A DNA stretch of 64,000 nt, from the NCBI RefSeq assembly GCF_000379725.1, contig NZ_KB903662.1, positions 139,110 to 203,109 on the forward strand, written 5' to 3'. This document shows positions 1-9,286 of this stretch, piece after piece. This DNA is from Cytophaga aurantiaca DSM 3654. GTDB lineage: Bacteria > Bacteroidota > Bacteroidia > Cytophagales > Cytophagaceae. The translations under genes and the position numbers were made by a program. Under the pieces are notes generated by a model. It was not told the origin of the DNA. It worked only from the letters and a program-made list of their open reading frames with translations, and ran no database searches. The number at the start of each line of letters is the position of its first letter. The first letter of the stretch is position 1.

Positions 1-804
1 CAATTAACAGCGCCTGCTTCAACTTCGATAGCAGCCGGTGCTTCAACAACGTTCTCTGTAGTATTTGCACCAACAGCAGCCGGTGCGTTTACAGGTACAG
101 TAACAATACCGAACAATGCAACAGGTTCTCCTTTTGTATTGAATCTCTCCGGCACGGGCACTGCTCCTGCAATCGCAGTGAGTCAGGGAGCAACAGCGTA
201 TACAAGTAATGGAACAGCGTATGCGTTTCCTGCAACGGTACAAGGAAGTCAAAGTGCATCGGTTGTATTCACGATAAAAAATACAGGCACCGCAACACTT
301 ACACTTGGTACTGCAACACTCACTGGTGCGTTCCAATTAACAGCACCTGCTTCAACTTCGATAGCAGCCGGTGCTTCAACAACGTTCTCTGTACTATTTG
401 CACCAACAGCTGCCGGTGCGTTCACAGGTACAGTAACGCTACCGAACAATGCTGTCGGTTCTCCTTTTGTATTGAATCTTTCCGGAACGAGTACTGCTCC
501 AGCAATTGCTGTGAGTCAGGGTGCTACAGCATATACAAGCAGCGGAACAGCGTATGCATTTCCTGCAACTCTACAGGGAGGTCAGAGCACATCGGTTGTA
601 TTTACGATAAACAATACGGGTACTTCAACTCTTACCCTTGGTATAGCAGCAATTACTGGTCCGTTCCAATTAACAGCACCTGCTTCAACTTCAATAGCAG
701 CGGGTAGTTCAACAACATTCTCTGTGGTATTTGCACCAACCACTACAGGCACTTTCTCAGGTACAGTAACGCTACCGAATAATGCAGCAGGTTCTCCGTT
801 TGTA
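1..804 (+). repeat. 333-bp in-frame tandem repeat, 2 full units plus part of a third
   Basis: The period is exactly 333 bp: equivalent TTG codons of the VLNLSG motif fall at 139, 472 and 805. The segment beginning CAATTAACAGC is almost unchanged at 1, 334 and 667. Each unit encodes one ASH-like module. Near-identity at synonymous sites points to recent duplication or gene conversion. The array continues off the left edge. Confidence 0.9.
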
Positions 805-1104
805 TTGAATCTTTCCGGAACAGGAACATTAGCAACAGGTACGACCGGTACATTAGATGCATCAGCAATTACCATCAGTCCGAATCCGTCTAACGGAAAT
901 GCATTGCTTAAGATGAACGGTATATTTAGTAATGTGTCTATCAATGTATATAATGCTCTGGGCGAACGTGTGGCTGCAGATAAATTGGGCAATGCGAATG
1001 ATACCTCCTTCCCGATAGTGCTGACAGATGCAGCATCGGGAATGTACATCGTCGAAATTATTACCGATCAGGGAAGCAGCATGAAACGACTGATTAAAGA
1101 GTAG
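1..1104 (+). CDS. C-terminal part of a secreted repeat protein with ASH-like domains and T9SS sorting tail (5' partial)
   Basis: The frame is open from base 1, so the N-terminus lies outside the window. What is visible is part of one repeat, two complete 111-residue repeats, and a C-terminal type A T9SS sorting domain of about 80 residues. The repeats resemble choice-of-anchor D / ASH immunoglobulin-like modules, with NTGTxTLTLG and FAPTxxGxFxGTVT cores. The tail has the usual SPNPS start, a VYNALGERV middle, an ASGMYIVEI segment and a basic KRLIKE end, so the protein should cross the outer membrane by T9SS and stay cell-attached or be released. Its tail and repeat style closely match those of the GH9 enzyme immediately downstream. 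A missing catalytic domain upstream, perhaps another glycoside hydrolase, is likely but cannot be seen. Confidence 0.85.
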   Translation, partial: QLTAPASTSIAAGASTTFSVVFAPTAAGAFTGTVTIPNNATGSPFVLNLSGTGTAPAIAVSQGATAYTSNGTAYAFPATVQGSQSASVVFTIKNTGTATLTLGTATLTGAFQLTAPASTSIAAGASTTFSVLFAPTAAGAFTGTVTLPNNAVGSPFVLNLSGTSTAPAIAVSQGATAYTSSGTAYAFPATLQGGQSTSVVFTINNTGTSTLTLGIAAITGPFQLTAPASTSIAAGSSTTFSVVFAPTTTGTFSGTVTLPNNAAGSPFVLNLSGTGTLATGTTGTLDASAITISPNPSNGNALLKMNGIFSNVSINVYNALGERVAADKLGNANDTSFPIVLTDAASGMYIVEIITDQGSSMKRLIKE

Positions 1105-1119
1105 AGGTAAATTAAAAAT

Positions 1120-1171
1120 CTTATAAACACAAAAGGAGAGGCTGAATAACTTCTCCTTTTGTGTTTATAAG
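1120..1171. terminator. Long perfect stem-loop after the repeat protein
   Basis: Bases 1120-1139 pair perfectly with 1152-1171 (20 bp), leaving a 12-nt loop. It lies 15 bp past the stop codon. The descending arm contains a TTTT run, but there is no long T tract after the stem. Confidence 0.7.
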
Positions 1172-1280
1172 AAGATTGAGTTTATGATTCGCTGTAGTTT
1201 TCGTATCTTTCAGGAATTGTTTGAACAGTCTTTTGCAAACGTTTATATTCAGTTATTTTAATAACATATATTTTATACCC

Positions 1281-4217
1281 ATGTTACATTCCTCTTTATT
1301 GTCCACATCAAATCATTGTCGAATATTTTTGATCCGTTGTTTTTTGATACTCTGTATTTCATTCCTGTCTGTACGTGCATACACGCAAACGATCAATTAT
1401 GATATACGTTTGAATCAGATTGGGTATTATCCGAATTTAGATAAAAAGGTTGCTGTTGTAGGGAATTATACACTGAGTAATTTCTCCGTACAATCACTGG
1501 ATCATGCAACCACATTTTATACGGGCACATTTGGTACTTCATATATTGCGGACTTTAGTTCGTTTACAACACCAGGTAATTATGTATTGTATGTACCCGG
1601 TGTTGGTTACTCTGCTCCATTTAAAATCAATGCAGAAGTATTCAAAGAACTTTCAGCTGCTTCGATGAAAGGATATTATTACAAGCGTGCATCAACAGCT
1701 ATAACTGCTGCAAATGGCGGTGTGTATGCACGGGCCGCCGGTCATCCGGATACACAGGTGATGATTCATGCATCTGCTGCAAGTGCCGGTAGACCTGCAG
1801 GTACAATCGTATCGTCGCCTAAGGGTTGGTACGATGCAGGCGATTACAATTGTTATGTTGTAAATTCGAATATTTCAACCTACACCTTATTAGCAGCATA
1901 CGAACATTTCTCTTCATACTACGATACGTTAAACTTAAACATTCCGGAAAGCGGCAATGGCATGCCCGATATTCTGAATGAAATTAAATGGAATCTGGAT
2001 TGGATGTTAACCATGCAGGACCCATATGATGGCCGTGTGTATGATAAAAAGACTACAGCAGCATTCAGTGAATTTATAATGCCGGAAGCAGATCAGGCAC
2101 AGCGCTATCTGGTTGGGAAATCTGCTGGAGCAACCTATGGTTTTGCAGCGGTAATGGCTGTGGCATATAGAGTGTATCTTCCTTATGATGCAGCTTATGC
2201 AAATCAATGTTTAGCAGCTTCAATAAAAGCGTATTCAAGTGGAGCCTCGGGTGGATCTAGCAATCCCTCGGATATATCTACAGGAGTGTATAATAGTCAG
2301 TCTAATGAAAGTGCATGGGCTGGAGTAGAATTATATATATCTACAAAAAATGATGCGTATTATGTGACCAACTATCAAAACTTTTGTCAATATGTTCCGA
2401 AATGGTATCAGGTAAATACGGTAGGACTGATGTCATTGGTGCATCACAGAAAAAACCTTACAGCAATTGGTTTTGCAGATACCACAACGATAAAAAATAG
2501 TTTACTTGCATTTGCGAATCCTGCCCGATCAAGTATGGGGTTGACATCTGTCTTTTCAGGAGAATGGGGCGACAATTCATTTGCTTTGAATGCAGGTATG
2601 ATGGATATGTGCGCTTATTTAACAACGAAAGATCAAAGATATTTAAATTCAGCTATTTATATATTGGATTTTGTATTGGGTAAAAATGGATCAGGTTATT
2701 GTTATGTAACCTCATTTGGAAGTAAAAAAGTAATGCATCCACACGACCGTATTTCAAGTGCCGATGGCATTGCAGATCCTATACCAGGATGGGTTGTAGG
2801 AGGCGGTAATTCTTACGTCGACGTTGAAGAACGATATGATCTGAATGAAGTTGCAATTAATTGGAATGCACCGCTGGTGTTTTTAACAGGAGCAGTACAA
2901 TATGTAAACCGAAATGATATTCATGCAAATATAGAAGTGTCAAATGGTACGACGTCTCTTTCTTCAGATAATACGTATGCAATATCATTAGGCGCTGCTA
3001 AGATAAATGAATCCGCGGATGTAGTATTTATCACAGTGAAAAACTCAGGAGGGATTGCATTAACAATTACCTCAATAACTGGAACATCGGGATTTGACGT
3101 GGATGCAACGAATGCTTTGGGTTCTCTTGCTCCCGGAGCGAGTGCTGTATTTACAATTCAGGCAACTCCGATTCAGGCAGGATTGAATACCGGAACAATA
3201 AAAATTATGTCAAATGATCTTGTGCATCCTGTGTTTACCTTGAATGTAAGTGTGAAGGGAAAAGTAGACGGACAATCTTTATTGGAAGTTTTAAAGGGTA
3301 CAGATGAATTATCTTCAGATAACGATCCGTTTCTTTTATTGGGATCGGCGAATACAAATGTTTCTGCAGCTCCAGTTACAATTACACTTAGGAATGCAGG
3401 TGATGCACCCTTAGTAATTAATTCGATAACAGCTACAACAGGATTTGATGTGAGTGCATTAAGTCCTGTTGGATCTATTGCAGTTGGTTCTTCTTCAACC
3501 TTTACCATTACTGCTACTCCGAAGAATGTAGGTAGTAATACCGGAACAATTACTATTCAAACAAATGATCCTGTAAATCAAACATTCCTGTTGAATGTAA
3601 ACGCGACAGGAATTGGTCCGTTGCTAAAAATTTATCAAAATGGAATACTTTACAATGACGGTTCAGAGTATGTGTTTTCTTCTTCAACAACGATAGGAGC
3701 TCAGGATGCAGTTGCATTTACAATCAAGAATGAAGGGACTGCTGTACTTACACTTGATCCGATTCTTTTTCAAGAACCTTTTGAAGGCGTTGGATATATC
3801 CCGGCTTCTTTGAATATAAATCAAGAAGCAAGTTTTACACTTGTATTTAAACCTGTAACGCCTGGTTTGAATCAGGGCACAATTAGTTTCTCCGGTAATG
3901 CAGACAAAGTGACTGTGTTACATCTTTCCGGTACAGGAGTATTGGCAACAGGCACTGTAGGGAAATTGGCAGCAGACGCTATTCTGATTAGTCCGAATCC
4001 AACGAAGCAGGATATTGCCATTAAAATGAATGGCTCGTTTAATAATGTATCGGTAAATGTGTACAATACATTAGGAGAGCAGATCTATTCAACTGCATTA
4101 GGAGATGTGAATGATACATCATTTCCGTTATTGCTTGCAGATGCTGCATCGGGAATGTACATCGTTGAGGTCATTACCGATCAGGGGAGCAGCATGAAAC
4201 GGGTGATCAAAGAATAG
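1281..4217 (+). CDS. GH9 endoglucanase (cellulase) with three ASH-like modules and T9SS tail
   Basis: This is a secreted cellulase expected to hydrolyse internal beta-1,4-glucosidic bonds by inversion. From ATG 1281 it is 978 residues: a signal peptide (about 1-36), an Ig-like CelD_N domain (NQIGYYPN, about 40-120), then the GH9 catalytic domain. Catalytic features are DAGDY at 185-189 (general base Asp), HPHDR at 486-490 and the acid Glu in NEVAINW (E523). Three ASH / choice-of-anchor D modules follow at about 544-664, 665-785 and 785-890, then a type A T9SS sorting domain. A frame extension to TTG 1221 puts 20 residues before the signal peptide and was not chosen. Cellulose is inferred as substrate from the family; other beta-glucans are possible. 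Confidence 0.93.
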   Translation: MLHSSLLSTSNHCRIFLIRCFLILCISFLSVRAYTQTINYDIRLNQIGYYPNLDKKVAVVGNYTLSNFSVQSLDHATTFYTGTFGTSYIADFSSFTTPGNYVLYVPGVGYSAPFKINAEVFKELSAASMKGYYYKRASTAITAANGGVYARAAGHPDTQVMIHASAASAGRPAGTIVSSPKGWYDAGDYNCYVVNSNISTYTLLAAYEHFSSYYDTLNLNIPESGNGMPDILNEIKWNLDWMLTMQDPYDGRVYDKKTTAAFSEFIMPEADQAQRYLVGKSAGATYGFAAVMAVAYRVYLPYDAAYANQCLAASIKAYSSGASGGSSNPSDISTGVYNSQSNESAWAGVELYISTKNDAYYVTNYQNFCQYVPKWYQVNTVGLMSLVHHRKNLTAIGFADTTTIKNSLLAFANPARSSMGLTSVFSGEWGDNSFALNAGMMDMCAYLTTKDQRYLNSAIYILDFVLGKNGSGYCYVTSFGSKKVMHPHDRISSADGIADPIPGWVVGGGNSYVDVEERYDLNEVAINWNAPLVFLTGAVQYVNRNDIHANIEVSNGTTSLSSDNTYAISLGAAKINESADVVFITVKNSGGIALTITSITGTSGFDVDATNALGSLAPGASAVFTIQATPIQAGLNTGTIKIMSNDLVHPVFTLNVSVKGKVDGQSLLEVLKGTDELSSDNDPFLLLGSANTNVSAAPVTITLRNAGDAPLVINSITATTGFDVSALSPVGSIAVGSSSTFTITATPKNVGSNTGTITIQTNDPVNQTFLLNVNATGIGPLLKIYQNGILYNDGSEYVFSSSTTIGAQDAVAFTIKNEGTAVLTLDPILFQEPFEGVGYIPASLNINQEASFTLVFKPVTPGLNQGTISFSGNADKVTVLHLSGTGVLATGTVGKLAADAILISPNPTKQDIAIKMNGSFNNVSVNVYNTLGEQIYSTALGDVNDTSFPLLLADAASGMYIVEVITDQGSSMKRVIKE

Positions 4218-4241
4218 ATGTACATTTAAATTTATATAATA

Positions 4242-4270
4242 AAAAAGAGCGGCTTAATTGAGCCGCTTTT
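4242..4270. terminator. Bidirectional terminator between the GH9 gene and the convergent lipoprotein gene
   Basis: GCGGCT (4249-4254) pairs with AGCCGC (4261-4266). The hairpin is flanked by A6 on the left and a T-rich tract on the right, so it can act for both converging transcripts. Confidence 0.75.
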
Positions 4271-4300
4271 TTTATTTTCTGTATTGTTGTGTATTAAATA

Positions 4301-5329
4301 TTAATCACTCGATCTGTTAATCTTTCCTCTGCACTTTAATAGTTCAATCTGTTCAGTAGCATTTTTTAGATAAATAATAAATTTTGTTTTGTCTGCACTT
4401 AATTCAAACACAAATTCCACTTCCTGATCCGGATTATTTTTATAAATCTCTTTATAAGCATTAAAGATTTCTTTTTCATCAAAAAAATATTCGCCGGCGA
4501 ATTTATTTCCTGCTGCATCGTAATATCTAAAAAGAATATCATGCGGAATAGCTCTTTTTAGAAATGCATTTATGCTTAATTTTTCTTTTGTTATATGTTC
4601 GAATTCTGCATTGAATTGGATAAGAAACACTTCATGCAAACGTGAGTTTTCTTTTAATTCAATCTTAGGTCTCCAGTTGTATTTTATACGATAGCTATCC
4701 CATAAACCAAATTCAACACCTTCTTTTTTGTGTTTCAATGTTTCTGGTCTTCTTTCCAATACACCATTTACATATTTATTTCTATCTTCTTCTCCTTGTG
4801 GATTAAAAAACTCCCAGTCCATATCTGTTTTTGTTGCCTGATATCTGCCAATTTCAATTTGTCTTTCAGATGATCTAAGCCAAATAACAATCATTCCTCC
4901 AGGTGCAAATCCTAAAACAATAGATCGAAACGATTCCTTAGGATTGTAAGGACTGTTGTTAAATTCTTCTTTAAACAATGCAACTACACTATCATGAGGA
5001 AATGCGAACTCGCCTGTGTAAAACTGATTCTCTATAAAAGAGAGGTAAGTGATTTTAAAACGCTCAGGTATAGGTTTGAAATCTTCGCCTACAGCCATGG
5101 TCATACCATCTGCGCCCCAGCCTTCTTCTAAAATTCCGCCGTTGGGAATACTAACCCAGGTATTGCCGTTATAAAAATCTCCGCTGTATATTTCTACGGG
5201 ATATCCTTTAGGCGCACCTACACCTGGCAGCCATTCAAATTTTTCTGTTTCCATTGTTGTTGTCTGACATGAAGTAATGGTTATTTGTAAAAAGATAAAT
5301 AACCCTGTTAATGCAATAGTTTTTTTCAT
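4301..5329 (-). CDS. DUF2931 family lipoprotein, candidate immunity partner of the adjacent effector
   Basis: The 342-residue protein begins with an SPII signal (lipobox TITSC, Cys21). It then shows the features I associate with DUF2931: a YPVEIYSGDFY segment, IPNGG and GWGADG. Its ATG overlaps the TAA stop of the upstream DUF2235 gene by one base (TAATG), so translation is probably coupled. The family has no assigned biochemical function. A periplasm-facing lipoprotein coupled to a Tle1-like phospholipase gene fits the usual arrangement of lipase immunity proteins, which shield the producer at the membrane. That role is inferred from position only. Confidence 0.7.
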   Translation of the reverse strand: MKKTIALTGLFIFLQITITSCQTTTMETEKFEWLPGVGAPKGYPVEIYSGDFYNGNTWVSIPNGGILEEGWGADGMTMAVGEDFKPIPERFKITYLSFIENQFYTGEFAFPHDSVVALFKEEFNNSPYNPKESFRSIVLGFAPGGMIVIWLRSSERQIEIGRYQATKTDMDWEFFNPQGEEDRNKYVNGVLERRPETLKHKKEGVEFGLWDSYRIKYNWRPKIELKENSRLHEVFLIQFNAEFEHITKEKLSINAFLKRAIPHDILFRYYDAAGNKFAGEYFFDEKEIFNAYKEIYKNNPDQEVEFVFELSADKTKFIIYLKNATEQIELLKCRGKINRSSD

Positions 5330-7407
5330 TATCCTGGATAGTTGACTCTTCTTCGTTTTCCTGATTGTATGCTTGGGTCCATTCCAATGCCATCGTAATT
5401 GGCCGACCAGTGTAAATACTTATTCCGTAATTCCACTAACATGTAATGATCCTCAATTCGCTGTTTTAAAACCGGATGATCGTTAAACTCTTCGGCATTC
5501 ATTGGCATACGTATAGTTGGTTGTATTCTAGGTGATACGGATGTAGAATATCCTTGAGAACCAGAGCGCATCGGAGTAGTATCAAATGTTTTTGGTTTAA
5601 AATCCGGTCGTGCTACTTTTATTTGTCTATCCAATTCATCACGTGTGTAAAACTCCAAAGCAGTAGCACTATTTAGCCTTGTTGAAACCTTGTTTAAAAA
5701 ATCCCCTTTGATTTCGAATTTCGTTTTAAAGTCTTCTTTAAAACGTAGATAAACAGGTTTTTGGGAAGCATGATTTCGCATAACGTGTAAGGCTATAAAA
5801 CTATACATATTACTTAAGTTGCGTGTTCCAGACAATTTGCCAACTACATTATGTACTTCCAGTTCGCTGTGTAGGTACCAGCCTTGTTCAATCAATTGTT
5901 TTTTTCCTGCTTTGAGTTTATCTTCATCACCAACAACCAATTCATCTACATATTCGGTAGCATTGTCAACATAACAACCACCAATGTCGCTATGCGCACC
6001 GGGCAGGTATTTGGTTACTCCTTTGATGCCTGCGCTTTGGATCTGGATCAATGGAAAATTCTCCCGATGTTCATCCGCAGCAACTAGGTGCAGGCTTGAT
6101 TTAGAAAGGCTCACTGCAGTAAGATGTAAATCTGTAACGTCGTTTGATTTATTTGTACCATGCGATGAAACGGTGTCAAACAAACCTGCAAAACGGATTT
6201 CTAATATCTCAAATTCGATACCGTATTTCTGCATGTATTTTCCTAATGCGCCATTAGCCGGTTCTGCAGCTACTTCATATGATCCCGTTACTCCATAGCC
6301 GGTATTGTAATAGCATGTATAAGCTGGTTTGCCAGGTTTATTTATTTCATAGATAAAATTGCGGGCCGCGGCAGCGCCTCGACTAAAACCAAATACATCA
6401 ATGGTAAGTTTAGGAATTTTTTTCCCCTTTAAATTTATTGAATTGATTTTCTCAGCAGCTTGTTTGCAACCCCTCTCTACCTTAGCAAGAATCCCTGTTT
6501 TACCTTCGCCCAATGCAGCACCAGGAAATATATCGTCTGATTTATAATCAAGTGTACCAATACCTTCAACATATACAGAGCCTCGTCTGTTTGTAGCATG
6601 TGTTGTGTCTTCTTCGTAATACTTAAATAAGCGGGCAACATTGGATAAATCATTTTCATAGCTGTCATTGGTCTTATTGCTGCTTGCTTCGTAGTAGCTC
6701 GCCTTCGTTGCATCATAAGGCCAGACCTTATCGTTATATGGCTTGTGCCGCATTTTCTTGTCGTATTCCAAACGGGCTTCGGTATTGTTTTTATTATTAC
6801 CTGTTCCATCAAAAAATACGCTGATCGCAATGGATACTTTTTCTTCTATATCTTCTTCTACTTGAGTAGGAAGATCGTATGCAAAATTATTCCGTTGTCC
6901 GCTATCGGTTATTTTAATATCTACACCACCATACAAGCATTTGATAGTACTTTTATATAATAATGGAGATTCATTTTGTATTTTAAGACTACCCGTATTT
7001 TGCCATTTATCTAACTGTATTACCGAAGCACATGCCGAAGAGGAATTGAAGCTTTTAGAACAGGTGCCAGCAAAAAGTAAATTTGGTTTGCCTTTATCTT
7101 TCACTGTTGCTGCCAGTTTGCCTTGTATGCTTGGTGTATCATATGTTACCTTTAATAATCCTTGTTGATTGCTACATAATTTGCACTGCAATTTTGCGCC
7201 ATCTACAACAAGCTTTTGTTTTTGATCTGATTTACGTGCCTCTTTTTTTGCTTCAACTTTTTTTGCTTGTTCTGCTACAATTGCTTTTTCTTCAGATAAA
7301 GCATCGGGCCCAGCGGGAGCATATGCATTACCAACCGGTTTTGTTTTCGTATCTGAGAACATCAAAAGGGAAACTATTGAAGAAAGGATTTTTTCAAACC
7401 AACCCAT
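5329..7407 (-). CDS. PAAR-like (DUF4280) - DUF2235 fusion, Tle1-type phospholipase effector
   Basis: The protein has 692 residues. Residues 1-60 hold a hydrophobic start and a Lys/Ala/Glu-rich linker. Residues 66-172 look like the DUF4280 PAAR-like spike-tip domain (GAKLQCKLC, TIKCLYGGVDI, several Cys). Residues 190-560 are a DUF2235 alpha/beta hydrolase: FFDGTGN (198-204), nucleophile elbow GFSRG with Ser342, LFDTV with Asp411, and AHSDIGG with His472. These motifs are typical of Tle1 phospholipases delivered by type VI secretion, so this is probably an antibacterial cargo carried on a VgrG spike. No VgrG, Hcp or sheath gene is present here, so the delivery apparatus must be elsewhere. Its first 34 bp overlap the end of the upstream gene. 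Confidence 0.8.
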   Translation of the reverse strand: MGWFEKILSSIVSLLMFSDTKTKPVGNAYAPAGPDALSEEKAIVAEQAKKVEAKKEARKSDQKQKLVVDGAKLQCKLCSNQQGLLKVTYDTPSIQGKLAATVKDKGKPNLLFAGTCSKSFNSSSACASVIQLDKWQNTGSLKIQNESPLLYKSTIKCLYGGVDIKITDSGQRNNFAYDLPTQVEEDIEEKVSIAISVFFDGTGNNKNNTEARLEYDKKMRHKPYNDKVWPYDATKASYYEASSNKTNDSYENDLSNVARLFKYYEEDTTHATNRRGSVYVEGIGTLDYKSDDIFPGAALGEGKTGILAKVERGCKQAAEKINSINLKGKKIPKLTIDVFGFSRGAAAARNFIYEINKPGKPAYTCYYNTGYGVTGSYEVAAEPANGALGKYMQKYGIEFEILEIRFAGLFDTVSSHGTNKSNDVTDLHLTAVSLSKSSLHLVAADEHRENFPLIQIQSAGIKGVTKYLPGAHSDIGGCYVDNATEYVDELVVGDEDKLKAGKKQLIEQGWYLHSELEVHNVVGKLSGTRNLSNMYSFIALHVMRNHASQKPVYLRFKEDFKTKFEIKGDFLNKVSTRLNSATALEFYTRDELDRQIKVARPDFKPKTFDTTPMRSGSQGYSTSVSPRIQPTIRMPMNAEEFNDHPVLKQRIEDHYMLVELRNKYLHWSANYDGIGMDPSIQSGKRRRVNYPG

Positions 7408-8168
7408 TTTGCTGAATAGTTAAAAGTTGAAAATTCTGTTTTGATTTCTTTGGAACAAATATCAAGCTGTCCGTCTAAATACACGCAGCTACCTCTGTAG
7501 TACATGTATTCATCTGTTGTTGATCCTGTGATTTGAAATGTTACAAGCTGTTGCGTTTTTGTTTTAGTTACTTCAATATTTATTTGTTCTTCAACGTTCA
7601 TGTTTGAAAGTTCTTCGCCATATGCCACATTAAAAGAATGTATTGGTTCATCTAAATTGGAATTTTTGTACCCATTAAAGTACAATCCATAATTGGACGG
7701 CAGCGATAAGTACTTAACGACGCTTTCATGATTTTGCATCAATACATCCATTTCATAAACAAGCATGAGATACGATGCGTCATCATAATCCTGTAGAATT
7801 TCAGTACGAAGACTCTTCCATACTTCTTGCAAATAACCAAAATTATGAATCTGAATAAGCGTTTCTGTTTTGTTTGTACTTACAACCAATAAATCAAACA
7901 CTTCTAAAATGAGTAGTTGTAATCTCATTGAAGGATCCGGCTGGCGTATATGTGAAAAATCGGCTTCAAGACAGGTGAAACAGTATTTGTGTCTCCCTGC
8001 AACTTCTCCAAGGGAAATTATTTCAACGGTTTTTTGAAAAGTAGTTGAAGTAGGTTTGCCTTTTTTATCAATTTTTTCTTTCGTATTCGTAAAAATAATC
8101 GTTTGTGCATTGCCAAACGGTAAAGATTGTATGTGTGTTTTTTCCTGAATTACTGGCTGGAGAATCAT
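7374..8168 (-). CDS. Uncharacterised protein encoded upstream of the DUF2235 effector
   Basis: I do not recognise this 264-residue protein. It has no signal peptide or membrane segment. It contains several Cys (CFTCLEADF) and a middle region rich in Leu and acidic residues. ATG 8168 was chosen over an upstream TTG at 8225 that would add 19 residues rich in Phe. The gene overlaps the effector gene by 34 bp in a different frame, so the two are probably cotranslated. A cytoplasmic protein in this position could be an effector chaperone or adaptor, as found for other type VI cargo, but nothing in the sequence proves it. Confidence 0.6.
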   Translation of the reverse strand: MILQPVIQEKTHIQSLPFGNAQTIIFTNTKEKIDKKGKPTSTTFQKTVEIISLGEVAGRHKYCFTCLEADFSHIRQPDPSMRLQLLILEVFDLLVVSTNKTETLIQIHNFGYLQEVWKSLRTEILQDYDDASYLMLVYEMDVLMQNHESVVKYLSLPSNYGLYFNGYKNSNLDEPIHSFNVAYGEELSNMNVEEQINIEVTKTKTQQLVTFQITGSTTDEYMYYRGSCVYLDGQLDICSKEIKTEFSTFNYSAKWVGLKKSFLQ

Positions 8169-8388
8169 GAATTTTGTTAATCTAAAAAAGCAATGAAAAA
8201 TAATTCTTGTAAAGAAGTTGATCAAACCTCAATAGTGCAAGATAAGATGAATGAAATAAAAACGAATTACTTGAATGCAATAAAAAACTTTAATCGACTG
8301 AATATTAACTTATGTTAACAAAACCGAATGTTGTAACAACGAATGCATTTTACTTAGCGCATTCTTAAAACATAATACTTAAAACGTA

Positions 8389-8862
8389 TTACCCATTACT
8401 TGTACAGCTCGGTTGATGCTTCACTTCAAAATTGCAGGAGTTTGCAATGAAACACATTTTATTTGCTTCGTGATGTAAGGCATTTGCTTTGTCGATCTGT
8501 GTTGTATCTGTAATCAGTACTGCAGGGTGTAACGTTACTTCTGTGAACTTTCCGCTCCCGTTATAAGACTCTTCCATAATACCGACGGGATTATCTTCGT
8601 AGGATAAAACGTTTATGCCGGCTGTTGTACATAAGTGTAAATACCACAACATATGGCAGGAAGAAAGAGCAGATAAAAATAAATCTTCCGGATTGTGTTT
8701 TGTTTTATCACCTCTGAATGCAGGATCAGACGTAGCTTGTATGTCTGCTTTGTTTTGTATTGAAATAATATGACTGCGTTCATACGTTTTATAATCTGCA
8801 GTACCTGTTCCTGTATTGCCCGTCCAGGTGATTTTTGATTTGTATGTGTGAAGGGTAGACAT
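8389..8862 (-). CDS. OsmC/Ohr family peroxiredoxin-like protein
   Basis: At 157 residues it has the normal OsmC length. Both redox-active cysteines are visible: Cys69 in LSSCHMLW and Cys137 in NKMCFIANSC. NPEDLFLSALSSCH is a family hallmark. OsmC/Ohr proteins reduce organic hydroperoxides in the cytoplasm, usually with lipoyl or thiol reductants. An Ohr or plain OsmC assignment cannot be made from sequence alone. The gene stands alone, with 163 bp of AT-rich DNA on the effector side. Confidence 0.85.
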   Translation of the reverse strand: MSTLHTYKSKITWTGNTGTGTADYKTYERSHIISIQNKADIQATSDPAFRGDKTKHNPEDLFLSALSSCHMLWYLHLCTTAGINVLSYEDNPVGIMEESYNGSGKFTEVTLHPAVLITDTTQIDKANALHHEANKMCFIANSCNFEVKHQPSCTSNG

Positions 8863-8909
8863 AGAATATATTTTATGTTCTAAGAAGTATGTAACTATTG
8901 AGATTATTG

Positions 8910-8977
8910 GTTGTTGGTGGTCCGCGTTACCCTTTGTTTTCTATACTATTATTCGTACTGGCGGAAACACCAACAAC
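8910..8977. repeat. Long imperfect intergenic hairpin
   Basis: GTTGTTGGTG (8910-8919) pairs with CACCAACAAC (8968-8977), and TCCGC (8921-8925) pairs with GCGGA (8961-8965). The loop is 35 nt. It lies between two minus-strand genes and lacks a T tract, so it may be an intergenic repeat rather than a terminator. Confidence 0.5.
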
Positions 8978-9038
8978 AGCGAGGAAAAATTTCACGTCTA
9001 GAAGCTAGCACCTAGAAACTCGAAACTAAGTTTACTTA

Positions 9039-9272
9039 CTACTTAATTGCAGCATATCGATTACTCAAGTACTGAATGATCTCTTCATCCCATTTGGTGC
9101 GATGCGAAAAGTATTTTATTAAGCGGTCGTACGCGGCTATCTTCTTTGCTTTTGTTTCCGCTTCTTCATTGATGATAAACAGATCTCCGAGCAAGGGAGC
9201 TTTGTCTTTTACATCTCGGTCTTTTTTGATCTCGTCGAAGAGAATATCGTATAGGTCGTCTTGTTGTGGCAT
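9039..9272 (-). CDS. Small conserved-looking hypothetical protein (77 aa)
   Basis: A short, charged, probably helical cytoplasmic protein with an acidic N-terminus (DDLYDILFDEIKKD) and a Lys/Arg-rich remainder. I do not recognise a family. It starts 14 bp after the thioesterase stop codon and is probably the last gene of a three-gene operon. Its normal codon pattern and tight spacing support it being real. Confidence 0.6.
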   Translation of the reverse strand: MPQQDDLYDILFDEIKKDRDVKDKAPLLGDLFIINEEAETKAKKIAAYDRLIKYFSHRTKWDEEIIQYLSNRYAAIK

Positions 9273-9286
9273 GGTATAGTTAATAA

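Noticed and set aside
1-804. CRISPR-like periodicity
   Set aside because: The period is 333 bp, in frame and fully coding; no short repeats with unique spacers are present.
43-1049. Long reading frames on the minus strand across the 333-bp repeat
   Set aside because: They mirror the strongly biased codon pattern of the plus-strand repeat, recur in each unit and show no family features.
1221-1280. TTG start giving a longer GH9 protein
   Set aside because: The extra residues precede a normal signal peptide and the ATG at 1281 fits secretion better. The same reasoning moved starts at 8225, 13707, 14904, 29063, 29158 and 52456.
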